From: Diphasiastrum complanatum
Lineage: Eukaryota; Streptophyta; Lycopodiopsida; Lycopodiales; Lycopodiaceae
DNA length: 64,000 bases
Reading direction: 5' to 3'
Assembly: GCA_029204225.1 (NCBI GenBank)
Contig: CM055097.1
Span: 33,420,804 to 33,484,803 of the forward strand
Part shown: positions 36,721 to 49,949 of the stretch, piece after piece
Layout: the number at the start of each line of letters is the position of its first letter
Numbering within the stretch: position 1 is the first letter of the stretch
The notes under the pieces: generated by a model
The model's input: the letters and a program-made list of their open reading frames with translations, nothing else
Databases searched by the model: none
Told to the model about the DNA's origin: nothing
Made by a program: the position numbers and the translations under genes

Positions 36721-39022
36721 CTTTTATCAAAGGAAGAGAGTAGAAATGTAAAGGCAGTTATTTGACATATGTGATTTTCCATTGGATACGCAAGGCCTAT
36801 AAGAGAGGCATTTACCATAGACGACAAATTGTCCAAGTTGAAATCTCACGATTGGCACAAGATGATACATGTATATGTTTTTGATGTGTTTAACTAGTGA
36901 CACATATAATCAAACACAATTGTATAAATTCTCATAATAAGTAGTTTTTTTTGCAACACGTATTTCCGATGGCATTGAAAGGTTGTTTGACCAAAGATAT
37001 TTAAAATGTTATCTCAGAATTGGTGACCTTTGCAAGGTATTGTTTATGACTCTAATGAATGTCATTTAAATGAGCACATTTCACATATATATTAATGACC
37101 ATTTTCTATTTTTGTATGCGACAAATATGCAAATGAATATCTTCAAAAGACATAATAATTATAGGAGATATAGAATGCCTGCATTCAAAATTATTGAGAT
37201 TGTTTGTGCTCTTGAGAGATGTCTCTCTCCATCATACATGGACATCCAAATTCACCTTTTGGTTCACCTTGTTGATGAGGTGGAGCTAGAAGGCCCTGTA
37301 AATGCAAGATGGATGTTTTTTTTAGAGCATTTTATGAAAGTCCTAAAAGATTTATTCGCCAAAAAGCACATGTAGAAGGACTCATTGAAGGTTGGATAGC
37401 ACAAGACTCTTTGTTTTACATTATAGAGTACTTGGCACAATTAAAATCTGGGGGTTCCAATATTGTGACATGACAATAATGAGGAGAGCAACAAACTAGA
37501 GAACATTCAACAAGGAAAAGGAATGCTTCTGAGATTTTCTGAGGGTATGAGGATAAGGTTTGCATGTTTATGTTATACAGCACACAAGCACCTTGGGATG
37601 ATTTATACGAAAAAACTAAAGTGCAATGAAATATTGATAGAGAGTGGTGGCGTCGAGCACATAGGGGCTAGGCTTTTCCAACTGAATTGGAGAAGCTTCC
37701 AGATCAATGCACCATTTTTTGGCTATATGAAGCCATGAATTATGCTTTTGCAAGTGGAAAACAAATATCAGTGGGATCTTACACATGGTTGTAGTTGGCA
37801 TGTTTGTCTCTAAACTCAAACTCATCATTTTATATATATATATAGTAATTTCCTTGTTATTGTAGTACATTGTTTTGAAATAGTATTGCTATATAGATTT
37901 TTCAATTTGACAGAATAGACGCCATATCGCTCTTTGGTCTAGTAGACAACACTTTCGCATTGAACTATCGACAAAAAAGAACGACATTCAACTGTGGGTT
38001 GATGACAAGGTTTTATCAGGCTAACTGCAGTAATGCAAAGGGATAATAATTTGGTCGAAAGTGACCTTGACTATGTTGGAACCATACAAGAGATATTGGA
38101 AGTTGACTATAGATTTTTCAAGACCTTTTTGTTTGATGTGAAATGGTTTCAAATAGTATGTCAATGGCCACATGCAACTGTACAAATAGTATGTCAATGG
38201 CCACATATAACTGTACAATTGGATTCAAATGGACTACTTGCTCTTGATTCAACAAAGATTTTTTTCTCTTCCAATGAAACATTGGTCTTACCAAATTATT
38301 GTGAGTAGGTAATAATCCTTGATACTTTTAAATCAATTGTTGAGCACACTAGATTGAAATCTCCAACTCAATTATATCATTGTATGTACATAGATAGCCC
38401 TTTATCCCGATCCATCCAATTTGTCATGCAAACAAAGACAAGATTATTTTTTTTTTGAAAATATTGAACTCGAAGATGCAACAATAAACAATCATGATGA
38501 TGAAAGCGATCATGATGAGGAAGAAGTGAATCCACAATTCTCAAAAATTATTTCTGAAGTGTCATGGAAATTTTTTAACCTCAAAATTGACATTTAATTT
38601 AACATCACTGGGTGATGTCCATAAACATCATTAAAATGTCACTTCATAAAAAAGAACTCTCGACTTTTTCCTACTAACAAATCCAGTGTCTCCTAGTGAT
38701 GCTAATTGTGAATGTCGTCCAATAATGTTTAGTAAATGTTGTTGACCAAAAAACTTCTTTTAGGTTTTTTTTCCTATAAACGTTACATAACATCGCTCGG
38801 TGACGTTAATGTACAATTGTCGCTAAAATGACAATAGAATAACTATCGCAAAGCAGCAATTATTGGAAGTCACCAAGCGACACTTATGCATCATATAGCA
38901 ACGTTTACTTAGCAATGTTCTAAAAAAAGTAAATGTTGCTATAATAGTCGCAGAGTGACATTCAATTTAGTGAAAACAAATGTCGCTAATTTCCCTCGCT
39001 GTGCACTCTTTTTGTGGTAGTG
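36721..39022 (+). pseudogene. CACTA transposon, copy 2: 3' half and 3' end
   Basis: A near duplicate of 27170-29409. It holds the LKSHDWHKM and HVFPMALKGCLTKDI blocks, the DUF4218-like domain at about 37176-37420 (ERCLSPSYMDIQIHLLVHL, EGPVNARWMFF, open and better preserved than in copy 1), and the DUF4216-like domain at about 38040-38390 (NLVESDLDYVGTIQEILEVD, LLALDSTKIFFSSNETL). A 33 bp in-frame tandem duplication lies at 38151-38216. The intron acceptor is GCAA where copy 1 has GCAG. Sub-terminal repeats precede the end GTGGTAGTG at 39022. Stops between blocks make it inactive. Confidence 0.83.
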
Positions 39023-39370
39023 ATTGTCATCCACCAAACAAAGTTATGCACTTGATTGAATCTATTTGATATTAGTCTGAGAATTTAGCTAATCTATATC
39101 ACATGAATGATCCATGACATAGTATTAGAGCCTAGGTCGGAAGTAGTTTGACGTTAGCAAAGAGTCAAATTCTGGGAGAATTCAAAAAATTGGTGACGAT
39201 TGGCATAGCTATCAATCAACTATAGCATATGGAAATTCAAGCTGAAGAGCATCCTTATGGAGGAGTTCTAGAATTCAAGATTTCAAATTATTCATCCTAT
39301 GGCCATCCTATAAAAGTGAAATAGATAACTTGGAAGGTAGAAAATAGAAATGTGAGGCGTGATCAATCAT
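39023..39370 (+). pseudogene. Duplicate of the Copia F leader/gag start
   Basis: Same sequence as 29410-30400 but lacking about 1 kb between the leader and the gag start. The primer-binding site has decayed to TAGTATTAGAGCC. It ends near 39370, where Copia element D begins. Confidence 0.7.
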
Positions 39371-41329
39371 TCCCAAAGGACAACAAAAAGAAATTGGATC
39401 AAGACTATTTTTGTTGGCTATTGTACTTCTGACGAGATGTATAGATTGTACAATATAGACCTGTAAAGCTTTTACTAACAAGGATGTGACTTTTATCAAA
39501 AATCAGTTTATTGATCTTAAGGGCAAGGACCCGATGCAGTCTATAATTTCTACCCCAACAACTGATTCTTTTCGGATGGTAATTGCTATTCCTTCCAGTA
39601 GTCACTCAATACAATCAGACCCAAAAGAAGATGAAGAAGCTGCAACTCAGGAGCAGCTGACACAAAGTCAGATTTTGTAGTCAGAAACTTCAACCAGAAG
39701 ATCAACAAGAATTTGAACTCAACTAGTCTGATACACTGATGAGTTTTCTCACTACTCTACCCAAGAGCCAACCACAATTGATAAAGCTTTGTCATAGGTC
39801 GATTCAGGTCTCTGGAGAGAAGCAATGGACAAGGAGTACAACTCACTACTGAGGAACAACACATGGATTGTCACCAAGCTACCAGCAAACAGAAAAGTAA
39901 TTAAGTGCAAATGGATCTTTAAGATCAAATACAAAATAGACGACAATATCGATAAAAGGAAAACTCGATTCGTGGCAAGGGGATTTTCACAAATTTCCAC
40001 CATCTACTACTTCAAAACCTTCAGCCCAGTCATCAAGCACACCTCTATTCGATTGCTACTTTCTTATGCTACTGTAGCAGATTTTGAGGTACACCAGATG
40101 GATGTACAAACAACATTCCTCAATGGAGTTATCGATTAGGAGGCTACATCCTCAATGTTCAAGAAGATCAGGTATGCAAACTCCATAAAGCTTTGTACAG
40201 TCTGAAACAATCATCCAGAGCTTGGTTTCATCGAATCACACGTTCTTGATCGATCATGGATTCCAACCTAGCTTTGCATATTGTAATGTATATTTCAAGG
40301 CTATTAATCAATTATTTGTCATCATCACATTCTATGTGGATGATACGTTGCTGTTCGGCAACAATATTGCTCTAAAAAGGGATACGACGAGGATGTTATC
40401 CCAAGAGTTCGAGATGACAAATCTGGGAGAAGCGCACTATTGTCTCAAGATTCAAATCCATAGAGACAGAGGCAGAAGAATTCTCTATATCACCCAGCAG
40501 AGGTACTTCCATAACTTGCTGATGAAATTCAGTTTCATCAATTGCAAATTTGTACGAAATCCCATGGATCCAAGTCTAAAGTTATTAAAGGAACAATGCC
40601 CTCAAACCATGAGGAGAAAGATAGAAATGAATGCGAATCCATACTAGTCTGCTATAGGATCCTTCAATGTATGCAATGATCTCAACCAGGCCAAATTTTG
40701 CATACGCCATCAGTTCCTTGGGCCAATACATGACCAATCTTGGCATGATCCATTCAAAAGCTCTTTTAAGAGTTATCAAGTATGTACGAATTACTATCGA
40801 CCTTTGTATCTGGTCTGGTAATGACAATTCATCCAATACCCATACACTCCATGGATATATACATATGCAAATTGGGCAGGTGATGTTGACACCAGAAAAT
40901 CCACTTCTAGATTTGTCTTCCTATTCAATAATGGTCCAATATCTTGGAACAGTCAAAAGCAGACCTCAATTGCAATGTCATCTACAAAATTTGAGTACAT
41001 TGCAACCTCTCAAGCTACCAAAGAGACAATCTAGTTGAGAAATTTATTGTCTGATATTGGTCTTAGACAATCTGCTCCAACAATGATCCAATGCGACAAT
41101 CAGAGTGTCATTGCATTATCGATCAATCCTAGATTTCACTCTAGGAGCATGCACATCGAGATTAAGTACTACTACATCAGGAGCAAAATACAACAAGGAG
41201 GTAAGTCTGAAATTTTGCAGGACCAGTACATGGCAACTGATATATTTACAAAAGGATTAAATAAAAAGCACACAAGATTTTTTGTGTTATCTTAAATTTA
41301 CAAATGAAGGCATTCAAGGATCCAGATTG
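39371..41329 (+). pseudogene. Copia element D: integrase tail, RT and RNase H
   Basis: The longest Copia pol remnant here. It starts in the integrase C-terminal region, passes through a linker to RT (LWREAMDKEYNSLLRNNTWI, CKWIFKIKYK, VARGFSQI, FEVHQMDVQTTFLNG), the catalytic YVDD in FYVDDTLLF (about 40335-40360) and the MTNLGEAHYCLKIQIH block. RNase H follows (DVDTRKSTS, NSQKQTSIAMSS, CDNQSVIALS, HSRSMHIEIKYYYIR, TDIFTKGLN). At least six stops or frameshifts occur (for example near 39680, 40137, 40222, 40645 and 41036). The polypurine tract before the LTR is degraded. Confidence 0.87.
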
Positions 41330-42826
41330 TGTTGGATTCCTATCCTCTCCATCTCTTATCTCTGCTAATCTAGATACATTCACTAGACTACTATAAATAC
41401 TTGAACAGTCACATACTCTTTAGAAATACTCTTGTTTCTTGACAGTTTATAGAAATAAAAAGGAATCGATGATAGTGTCTACCCGATAGTTTGGCCATCC
41501 TCACTATTCAGCCATCAACGACCATTCGACCATACTCGATTGTTCAACCATCCTCGAACAATCGACTACAATCTAATTGACGACGAGTACACTGTATCAT
41601 GATCGAACAAAATATCTAGATATTGTGTCTGATGGCGACTGCCAACAACACGTAGTGCCTTAATCCTATTTGTAAACTACAAATTAGCCATTCTTTAAAT
41701 TAATTAGCCATTATTATAATTGACAATTGAATTCAGCATAGACAAGAGACAATAAACTCAAATCTGAAAATCTGATAATGAAGCTAGTACATATGATGAT
41801 GGTGCTATCCAATCCATGCACCCTGGAGAAGGGCTTCAATGGTGATCTCGAATAGACTCTGGATGACTGATCTACAATAAAAAGAATGCTCCAACTTTTG
41901 AAGAATGCTTCTCAATGTGGTAGCTATATAGTGGCGACCACCATCAAAGAGAGCGAACATCCAAGTCTTGAAAGGGATGCAAAACACCAAAAGTGTGTTT
42001 TCACATAAGGAGTCAGAAGGCCAAATGATGAAGAGACTCTGCCCACCAAACCCCCCACCGGGGGGCTACCGCCCCCCGGACCCCCTGTTTCTCTAGGGGG
42101 CTCCGCCCCCTGAACCCCCCGGACTTCTGCTATGCAATCCAGCCATCTCATAACCATCATGGTCTCACATTAGACTCCATACTAACAACCGTGCTCAATT
42201 ATGATTTCTCCTCATAACAAGAGCCTTACAGATTTGAGCTTACGGTCAACTAGTGACTACTAAACTGAGAGGTGAATGTTTAGTTATGTCTAATAGTCAT
42301 GTGTATATTTCCAGCAACTTATCAGTTGCTCGGCTACTTACTACCTTAGTTGATCATCTATTCATAGACATCAATCGATCATCATAAGCACAATTGTCTT
42401 GTTCTTTCTCTATGTTATTATAGAATATTGTCTCAGAAAAAACGCGTCTCTACCTGCATTCAAATTGTATTTTCTACATGACTAAATAATTGTTGTTCCA
42501 ATAATATAGGTTATGTATGCTGAATGCTTGTTTCATTTATACATAGATTCATGCTCGCAGATAAATTCATTCATAGATTAAACTATTCATATGACTAATA
42601 GCATAAGTCGATTTATCGCTCTAAAATGCTTCCGCAAAGCTAAATCTAACAACTCAAATAAATTGTGCATGGCTACAGAATCAACTGTATAGATCCAGTG
42701 ACTTCAAAACTGTAATCAAGTAGGACATGCTTTGATTTGTCGGAGTTGGTCTGATCTGATAGATGTAGTTGCATTCACCGAGGATTGCCCGCTCGCTTCT
42801 CACTGTCGCAACGAGAATAGCACCGA
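41330..42826 (+). repeat. 3' LTR of Copia element D, with an insertion
   Basis: Starts TGTTGGATTCCTATCC; similar to the LTR at 25733-26690. The two align up to 41711 and again from about 42294, so about 0.6 kb in between is extra. The right edge is approximate, just before the CT array. Confidence 0.75.
41712..42300. mobile_element. Unclassified 0.6 kb insertion in LTR D
   Basis: Absent from the otherwise matching LTR at 25733-26690. Flanked by TAGCCAT (41705-41711) and TAGTCAT (42294-42300), which could be a diverged target duplication. It contains a striking GC-rich segment at 42048-42123 with a palindrome (CCGGGGGG … CCCCCCGG) and the words GGGGGCTCCGCCCCC. No coding capacity or terminal inverted repeat is seen. 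Confidence 0.55.
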
Positions 42827-42834
42827 ATCCCAGC

Positions 42835-43979
<1,145 letters not shown>

Positions 43980-45163
43980 TGAGAAGTTTGCAAAGACTTT
44001 TCCTATCAAGGGAAAATGTCTGGTGTTCTATTTGTATAGGAAATCACACAGTGAACGAGTGTCCTCAATCGAAAAAACGAATGGAAATCAGTGTTTGCCA
44101 TCTGTGTAATTCACCTGACCATGAGACTACCTTTTGCAACTTCAACCCTCGGATAATTCAGCAACGGTATGTCCAGATGGAATATCGAGATCCACAGTAT
44201 GGAGGCAATCCAGCAGCAAGACTGCGACAATCTACTCTTGGATACCCGGAACGTCTAGCCTTTGCCTACCCCACCAAAACACTCCGCTCCTCCTGCCAAT
44301 TTGATGGAACCAGAACCTTACAGAAGTGCTGAGCAATGGAGCTATGGTAATGATCAGGAAGGTGGATCTTCAAAACAGTATGCCATTTATGCTGCCGCTC
44401 AACAACAAGCCGTGAGAAATTGGGCCATAGCACCACTTGGATGCTTTGCATGTGGAGAAAATCACAGAGTTATAGAATGCCCAAATAAAGGAAAATTTGT
44501 ACCATTCTGTCGTGACTGTGGATATGGACATTGCTATAAAGACTGTCCAGCAAGATCGAAGCCACCACCAGATACAACATCTGTAAATTTGATAACAATC
44601 AAGCAAGGATCGGTAGCTTAGAATAAACCAAGTGCACCCTTGATGGTGGTCACCAGAGCACAAAAGCAAAAAGAACTAGTAGTGGATTCAATACCTGCTG
44701 ATTCTATACCATTGAACGATACACCAATAGCATCGGGAGTCTATCCAAATCTTAATGCAGAAAAACAAAGATATCAGGATATGAGACAGTGGATTAAACA
44801 TCTGCAAGAAGAAGAGGAACTTGAAGGTGCTAAAGTAACAACTGAAGTTCGATCTTTACCATTGCAACCTCCAAGAAATTTACGTACGGATATGAATGAT
44901 CAATTACATCATCACGAAGAACCCTTCAAGATGACTGAACCGGAAGCACCACATACAAAATTACTCATAGATATTTTGTCTAGCAAGATCAATATTTCAT
45001 TGGGAGAGTTCCTAAAGTTAGTGCCAAAAGCAAAAGAAGTCTTAGCGCAAAAGTCAGCTCAAGAAGAAAGGAGCCGTTTTTTTGTGCTGGATTTGAAGAA
45101 TCTAACGATGTACTCCATGTTGGAGCCGCTTGAGAAAGTGAACAAAAGAATATCACTCTGCCG
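43980..45163 (+). pseudogene. Gypsy element G: gag/nucleocapsid part with four zinc knuckles
   Basis: The nucleocapsid region of a Ty3/Gypsy element. Four Cys/His boxes are visible: 44024-44062 (CX2CX3HX4C), 44097-44137 (CX2CX4HX4C), 44442-44480 (CX2CX3HX4C) and 44508-44546 (CX2CX3HX4C). The first two and last two are in different frames, so a frameshift lies near 44265-44330. A single TAG at 44619-44621 is followed in frame by VVTRAQKQKE and a Glu-rich stretch to 45163, typical of the gag-protease linker. A further frame change near 45150 leads into protease. The capsid part upstream is too decayed to outline. Confidence 0.8.
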
Positions 45164-48100
45164 ATGCAACATAGACAATTTTCTAAAGAAGCAGCCGTGA
45201 TAGATGGCGGTTCAGGAGTTAACCTGATTTCTACAAAGCTATGTACAAAATGGGGCCTTACAAAGATTAAGCCTGCTAATTTTGCTATTAAGCTAGCTGA
45301 TCAAACGACAGTTCATCCACAAGGAATCGTAGAAGATATACTTGTCAGGATTGCAGGAGTACAGTTCGTCATTAATTTTGTCGTGATGGACTTACCAGAA
45401 GCACCAAATGTCTACCGAGTTCTCTTAGGACGTCCATGGTTACAAGTTGCGCAAGTAATTTATAACTGGGGTACCGGAAAAATCACTTTTGAAAATCATG
45501 AACGTGTAGTTAAAGTTGATCCTATGACTTGGACTATCAAGCCAGTGGTTCAAAAAGCGGATGACGATTCATCAACGACGGATCACACTTGTGATCGACT
45601 AAAGAAAAAATTGGGAGTTCACTACGATTCTCAAACGGAAACTGTCAATTGGAACGAAGCTCTTGCAACAATTGATTGTGCAGCAGGATATATGTGTCAA
45701 CAAGATATTCAATCAGAGATGAGCGAGATTTTCTTGTTAGATCGAACTTTGGATATACCAATCACGTTTCCACTAAATGTGCTGAATGTAGTCTGAATAT
45801 CAACGGAACCTATACCAGATCCAATTGAGGATGATCTCATACCAATGAGCCATGCCTTAACTTATGATGGCAATGCAAAACTTACGAATGAACAGATTCT
45901 ACATCATATGGATCCGACCAGATTTGGAGTGCGTAATGTTCCTGATGAACCGACAATCAAATCACCCAAAGTAGTTATATTGAAGGGAGACAGGATCACA
46001 GATTCGATGACAAAGAAACAAGCAAAGCAACATTATAATACGGGCCTGAAATGGAAAAATCCCCCTCAAAAGATCGATTCAAAGGAAGTGCCACCTCTAT
46101 TGGATAAAGGCAAAGGAAAAGCCAAGAATGATTCTTCAAGTCAGATCTCCAGCAAGACATCATCATCTAGGAAGTCTTCACCTGTGAAGAAAGATTTATC
46201 ATCCCGAAAGTCATCACCTCCACGATCAATTCCTGCTAAGAAGGCTAATTGAAGATCCAAGACAAGTCCTTTAAAAAAAGAACAAGCAAATGTAGTCCAG
46301 TATGATATGCCAGAGCATTTTAAACGTTATACACTGGATGATGTGGTTATCATGTTACCAAAAGCACATCGTGAACTTGAAGAACACATGCCGAAATCAA
46401 AAGAGGTTTACGATGGCCCAACTAGGACGCAGCCAATGAATCTTGCAAAACCAAGAGAACCGGAAAAGATTGTACAATTGGGATCACAACTTACTCCTAA
46501 ACAGTATCAAGCACTCTGTTTGCTACTTATTAAGTATCAAGATTTCTTTGCATGGACTTATCAAGATTTGAAGGGTATTCCGACATCAGTCATTGAACAT
46601 ACCATACCTTTAGTACCTGATGCAGTACCAAAGGTTACAAAGTTCTATCGCTGTAATCCTAATGTGGCAGATCTGATAAAGAAAGAACTTCAGAGATTGG
46701 TTGACGCCGATTTCATTTAGGAGATCGAGCATACCGAATGGATTTCACCGATTGTCATTGTTCCTAAGAAAAATGAGAAACTGCGAATCTGTGTAAATCT
46801 CAAAGCATTGAATAAAGTGACACGGAAGGATCACTTTCCATTCTCTTTTACTGAAAGCATTTTGGATCACCTTGTTGGAACGGAAGCTTATAGTTTCCTA
46901 AATGGATTTAGTGGTTACAACCAAGTTAAGATTGCACCTGCCGATCGCCACAAAACTGCTTTTGCAACAGAATGGGGCACCTATGCTTACAAAGTAATGT
47001 CGTTTGGACTCTATAATACACCAAGTTCATTTCAAAGAGTAATGCAATTTGCCTTTAAAAACTATCTGCAGAAATTCCTTGAAATTTACTTGGATGACTT
47101 GGGAGTTCATAGTACAGATACAGACCACCTGGATCAATTGGAGAAAGTCTTTGAAAGGTGCCGCAAATATCAGATTCCTCTAAATCCAGAAAAATGCCAG
47201 ATATGGGTTTCTCACGGAGTGGTGCTTGGACATGTGATATCAAGACATAATATTGCCACCGATTATTCTAAGATCAAAGTAATTGTAGAATTGCCACCGC
47301 CAGCAACAATTCGAGGAGTTTATGTGTTTATGGGTCATGCGAACTACTATCAAATTTTTATTATCTTCTTTGCAGATTTAGCACGACCTATATAGAAATT
47401 AACTATTGTTCCTATTTGGACAGTAGAGGCGTTAGAAGCCTTTGAAAAGTTTAAAAAAGCATTATCTTCAGCACCAATACTGTGTTCTCCAGATTGGACA
47501 TTAGAGTTTCATGTTCATACAGATGCCTCAAAATACGCCATTGGATCAGTTTTGACGCAGCCAGGTGACTATAAGAAGGATTATCCTATACGATTTGCAA
47601 GCAGATAGCTTACAGATCCAGAGAAGAATTATTCAACAACAGAACGTGAAGCGCTAGCCATGATTTTTTCTGTTCAAAAATTTCGTCACTATCTCATGGA
47701 AACGCACTTTGCATTTTATACGGATCATCAACCGTTACTTTACTTGGTAAATAAGACGTGTAATACTGGACGTATTGCAAGATGGTTATTATTATTGACT
47801 GAATTTGACTTTTGAATTGTGGTTCAAAAGGGAAAGCAACATTATCTAGCCGATCACATTTCGCGAATTGAATCTGCACCAGTTAATATTGAAGTGGATG
47901 ATGAACTGCCAGATGCTATGTTGTTCTATGTTGAAGCAGTACCTGAGTGGGCGACAAATATTGTTGAGTATCTGATGCTAGGACAACCAAATGACTCTTT
48001 GATAAAAGTACAGAAAAGACAATTGATTCATAAGACTCAACCTTATCAATTAATTGCAGAACAATTGTATCGTCGTGGATCAGATAATATTTTACAAAGA

Positions 48101-48646
48101 TGTGTTTTACCGCATGAAATATCAGATTTAATCATGTTTTCACATGATGGCATGGGTGGAGGACACTTCTCTACAGATATTACTGTTCGCAAACTTTTGC
48201 AATCCGGTTGTTGGTGGCCTACGCTTTATAAGGACACAGAAAATTTTATTCAGACATGTGATGTCTACCAGCGAGCACGACCGCCTACTCGACAGAATTA
48301 TGAACTCTTACATCCGGTTTTATCGCAAGCACCATTTGAAAAATGGAGACTGGATTATGTTGGTCCTATTCATCCAGCTGCACAAGGATCTCAGGCCCGA
48401 TACATTATCGTCGCAACTGATTATATGATCGAGTGGGTTGAAGCCAAAGCTGTCAAAGTGGCTGATGCAAAATCTACGGCAAAGTTTCTATATGAAAATA
48501 TTATAATCAGATTTGGATGTCCGATCGAAATTGTCAATAATCGGGATACACACTTTGTTAATCAAACAATAAAGTGTTTACTGGAAGATTTTTTTGTTAT
48601 ACAAAGATTTAGTACTCCCTATTATCCCAGAGGGAATGGAATGGCC
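45164..48646 (+). pseudogene. Gypsy element G: protease, RT, RNase H, integrase
   Basis: Pol in a single frame. The protease has VIDGGSGVNLIS (45200-45235) and VLLGRPWL. A Ser/Lys-rich linker follows (46080-46250). RT shows EHTEWISPIVIVPKK, LRICVNLKALNK, FSGYNQVKIAP, and the catalytic YLDD at 47087-47098. RNase H has TDASKYAIGSVL and TDHQPLLYL. Integrase has a zinc-finger region with Tyr for one Cys (TCDVYQRA), the first catalytic Asp in LDYVGP, and Asn at the second (IVNNRDTHF). Stops at 45794, 46250, 46718, 47393, about 47606 and about 47813 break it. The domain order PR-RT-RH-INT is that of Ty3/Gypsy. Confidence 0.9.
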
Positions 48647-49221
48647 AAGCTGAATCTTCCAATAAGATTCTCTGCACCATTATGACAAAGATAGTTTAGG
48701 CAAGTCGGTCTGATTGGGAACATAAATTGTATGCAGCATCATGGGCATTCAGAACCGCTTACAAAAATAGTACAAATCAAACACCTTTTCAACAGGTTTA
48801 TGGTCAAGATGCTGTTATGCCAATTGAATTTTTAATCCCATCTTTCCGCATAACAGCAACTAAACGATTAAATGATGATTAGTCTTTACAACTTCGTCAT
48901 GAAGCACTGCACAAATTATGTGAAACCCGATTGATGGCAGTTCATGCCTTAGCAGTAGAGAAAGCCTGCCGCAAGGCATGGCACGATCGTCGATTGCACA
49001 AGAAAGATCTGGAAGCAAGAGATCTTGCATTGATGTACAAAACCAAGCTGATCAAGGGTAAGTTGAAGTTTATTGGTGAAGGCCTGTATAAAGTAAAGGA
49101 AATCCTGAACTATGGTGTAGTAATTCTTGAGCACTTGGATGGAAAACGATTTGATACTCCGGTAAATGGCAGTCGATTACGCAAGTTTTGGCAGCCTGCT
49201 CCGCCAGTTCAGCAAGTCTGA
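48635..49221 (+). pseudogene. Gypsy element G: integrase C-terminal part in a shifted frame
   Basis: After a tandem AATGG at 48635-48639 and 48640-48644, the integrase similarity continues in another frame: DWEHKLYAASWAFRTAYKN, then QTPFQQVYGQDAVMP and the C-terminal DLALMYKTKLIKGKLKF and SRLRKFW, ending in TGA at 49219-49221. Stops lie near 48697 and 48880. The shift falls at the third catalytic residue of the DDE triad. Confidence 0.85.
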
Positions 49222-49885
49222 TCTCAATAATTTTTTTCATTTTATTTGTTTTCAGTAATTAATTTGTTGACTTTTTTTTGGAAAAATACAGTTAAAAAAA
49301 AAAATGAGAACAAAGAAAAAATAAGGAAAGACTGATGAGCAAAGGCCAAGAAGTCATCAGCATAAGGAAAAGGAAGCACAGTATTTTTATGGAAGATGCC
49401 TTAGAAACCACTGTTTTGGGCAGATTTGGCCAATATAGTATCAGAAACTTTCTCTGAGCTCTTAGACTGTACATCCACCCTTGATTTATCTAAATTGAGG
49501 TGGGCGAAGGTTTCTGACAAGAGAAAATTCAATTTTTGAGTCAGGCGAATGTTCAATGATATGCCATTTTGGGAACCTTTGCCAAGCATCATAACCTCAT
49601 TATGAACCTTCATCGACCTGCTAGATGATCTTAAAATGTCCAAATTAGGTTGTCTATAGGTTCAGATTGTGAAAAAATGCATTTATGACAGTACCTGGGC
49701 GAAGGACCCTCCTGGGCAAAGGTTCATCCTTTGCCAGCCCTGAAAAACATTCGCCTGATAGGTTCAGATCCCTAGAAACCTTCACCCAGATTTTTTTAGC
49801 CTATTTTTACAGTACTGTACATGCCTGTTCAGATCCCTAGAAACCTTCACCCAGATTTTTTTAGCCTATTTTTACAGTACTGTAC
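49222..49885. other. Spacer between pol and the downstream ORF
   Basis: Non-coding, including poly-T and poly-A runs near 49230-49310. GGCGAAGGTTC-type words recur between 49500 and 49780 in both orientations. Confidence 0.5.
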
Positions 49886-49891
49886 ATGCCT
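49762..49891 (+). repeat. 65 bp tandem duplication
   Basis: Two essentially identical 65 bp units (49762-49826 and 49827-49891) beginning GTTCAGATCCCTAG. Confidence 0.97.
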
Positions 49892-49949
49892 GCAAATTTT
49901 TGTTCAAAACTGATCAGTCCAACTACTATTCAGTGTAATGGACCCACTA

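Noticed and set aside
42048-42123. GC-rich block considered as an RNA gene or rho-type terminator
   Set aside because: No RNA gene structure beyond simple C/G palindromes; it lies inside an insertion in an LTR.
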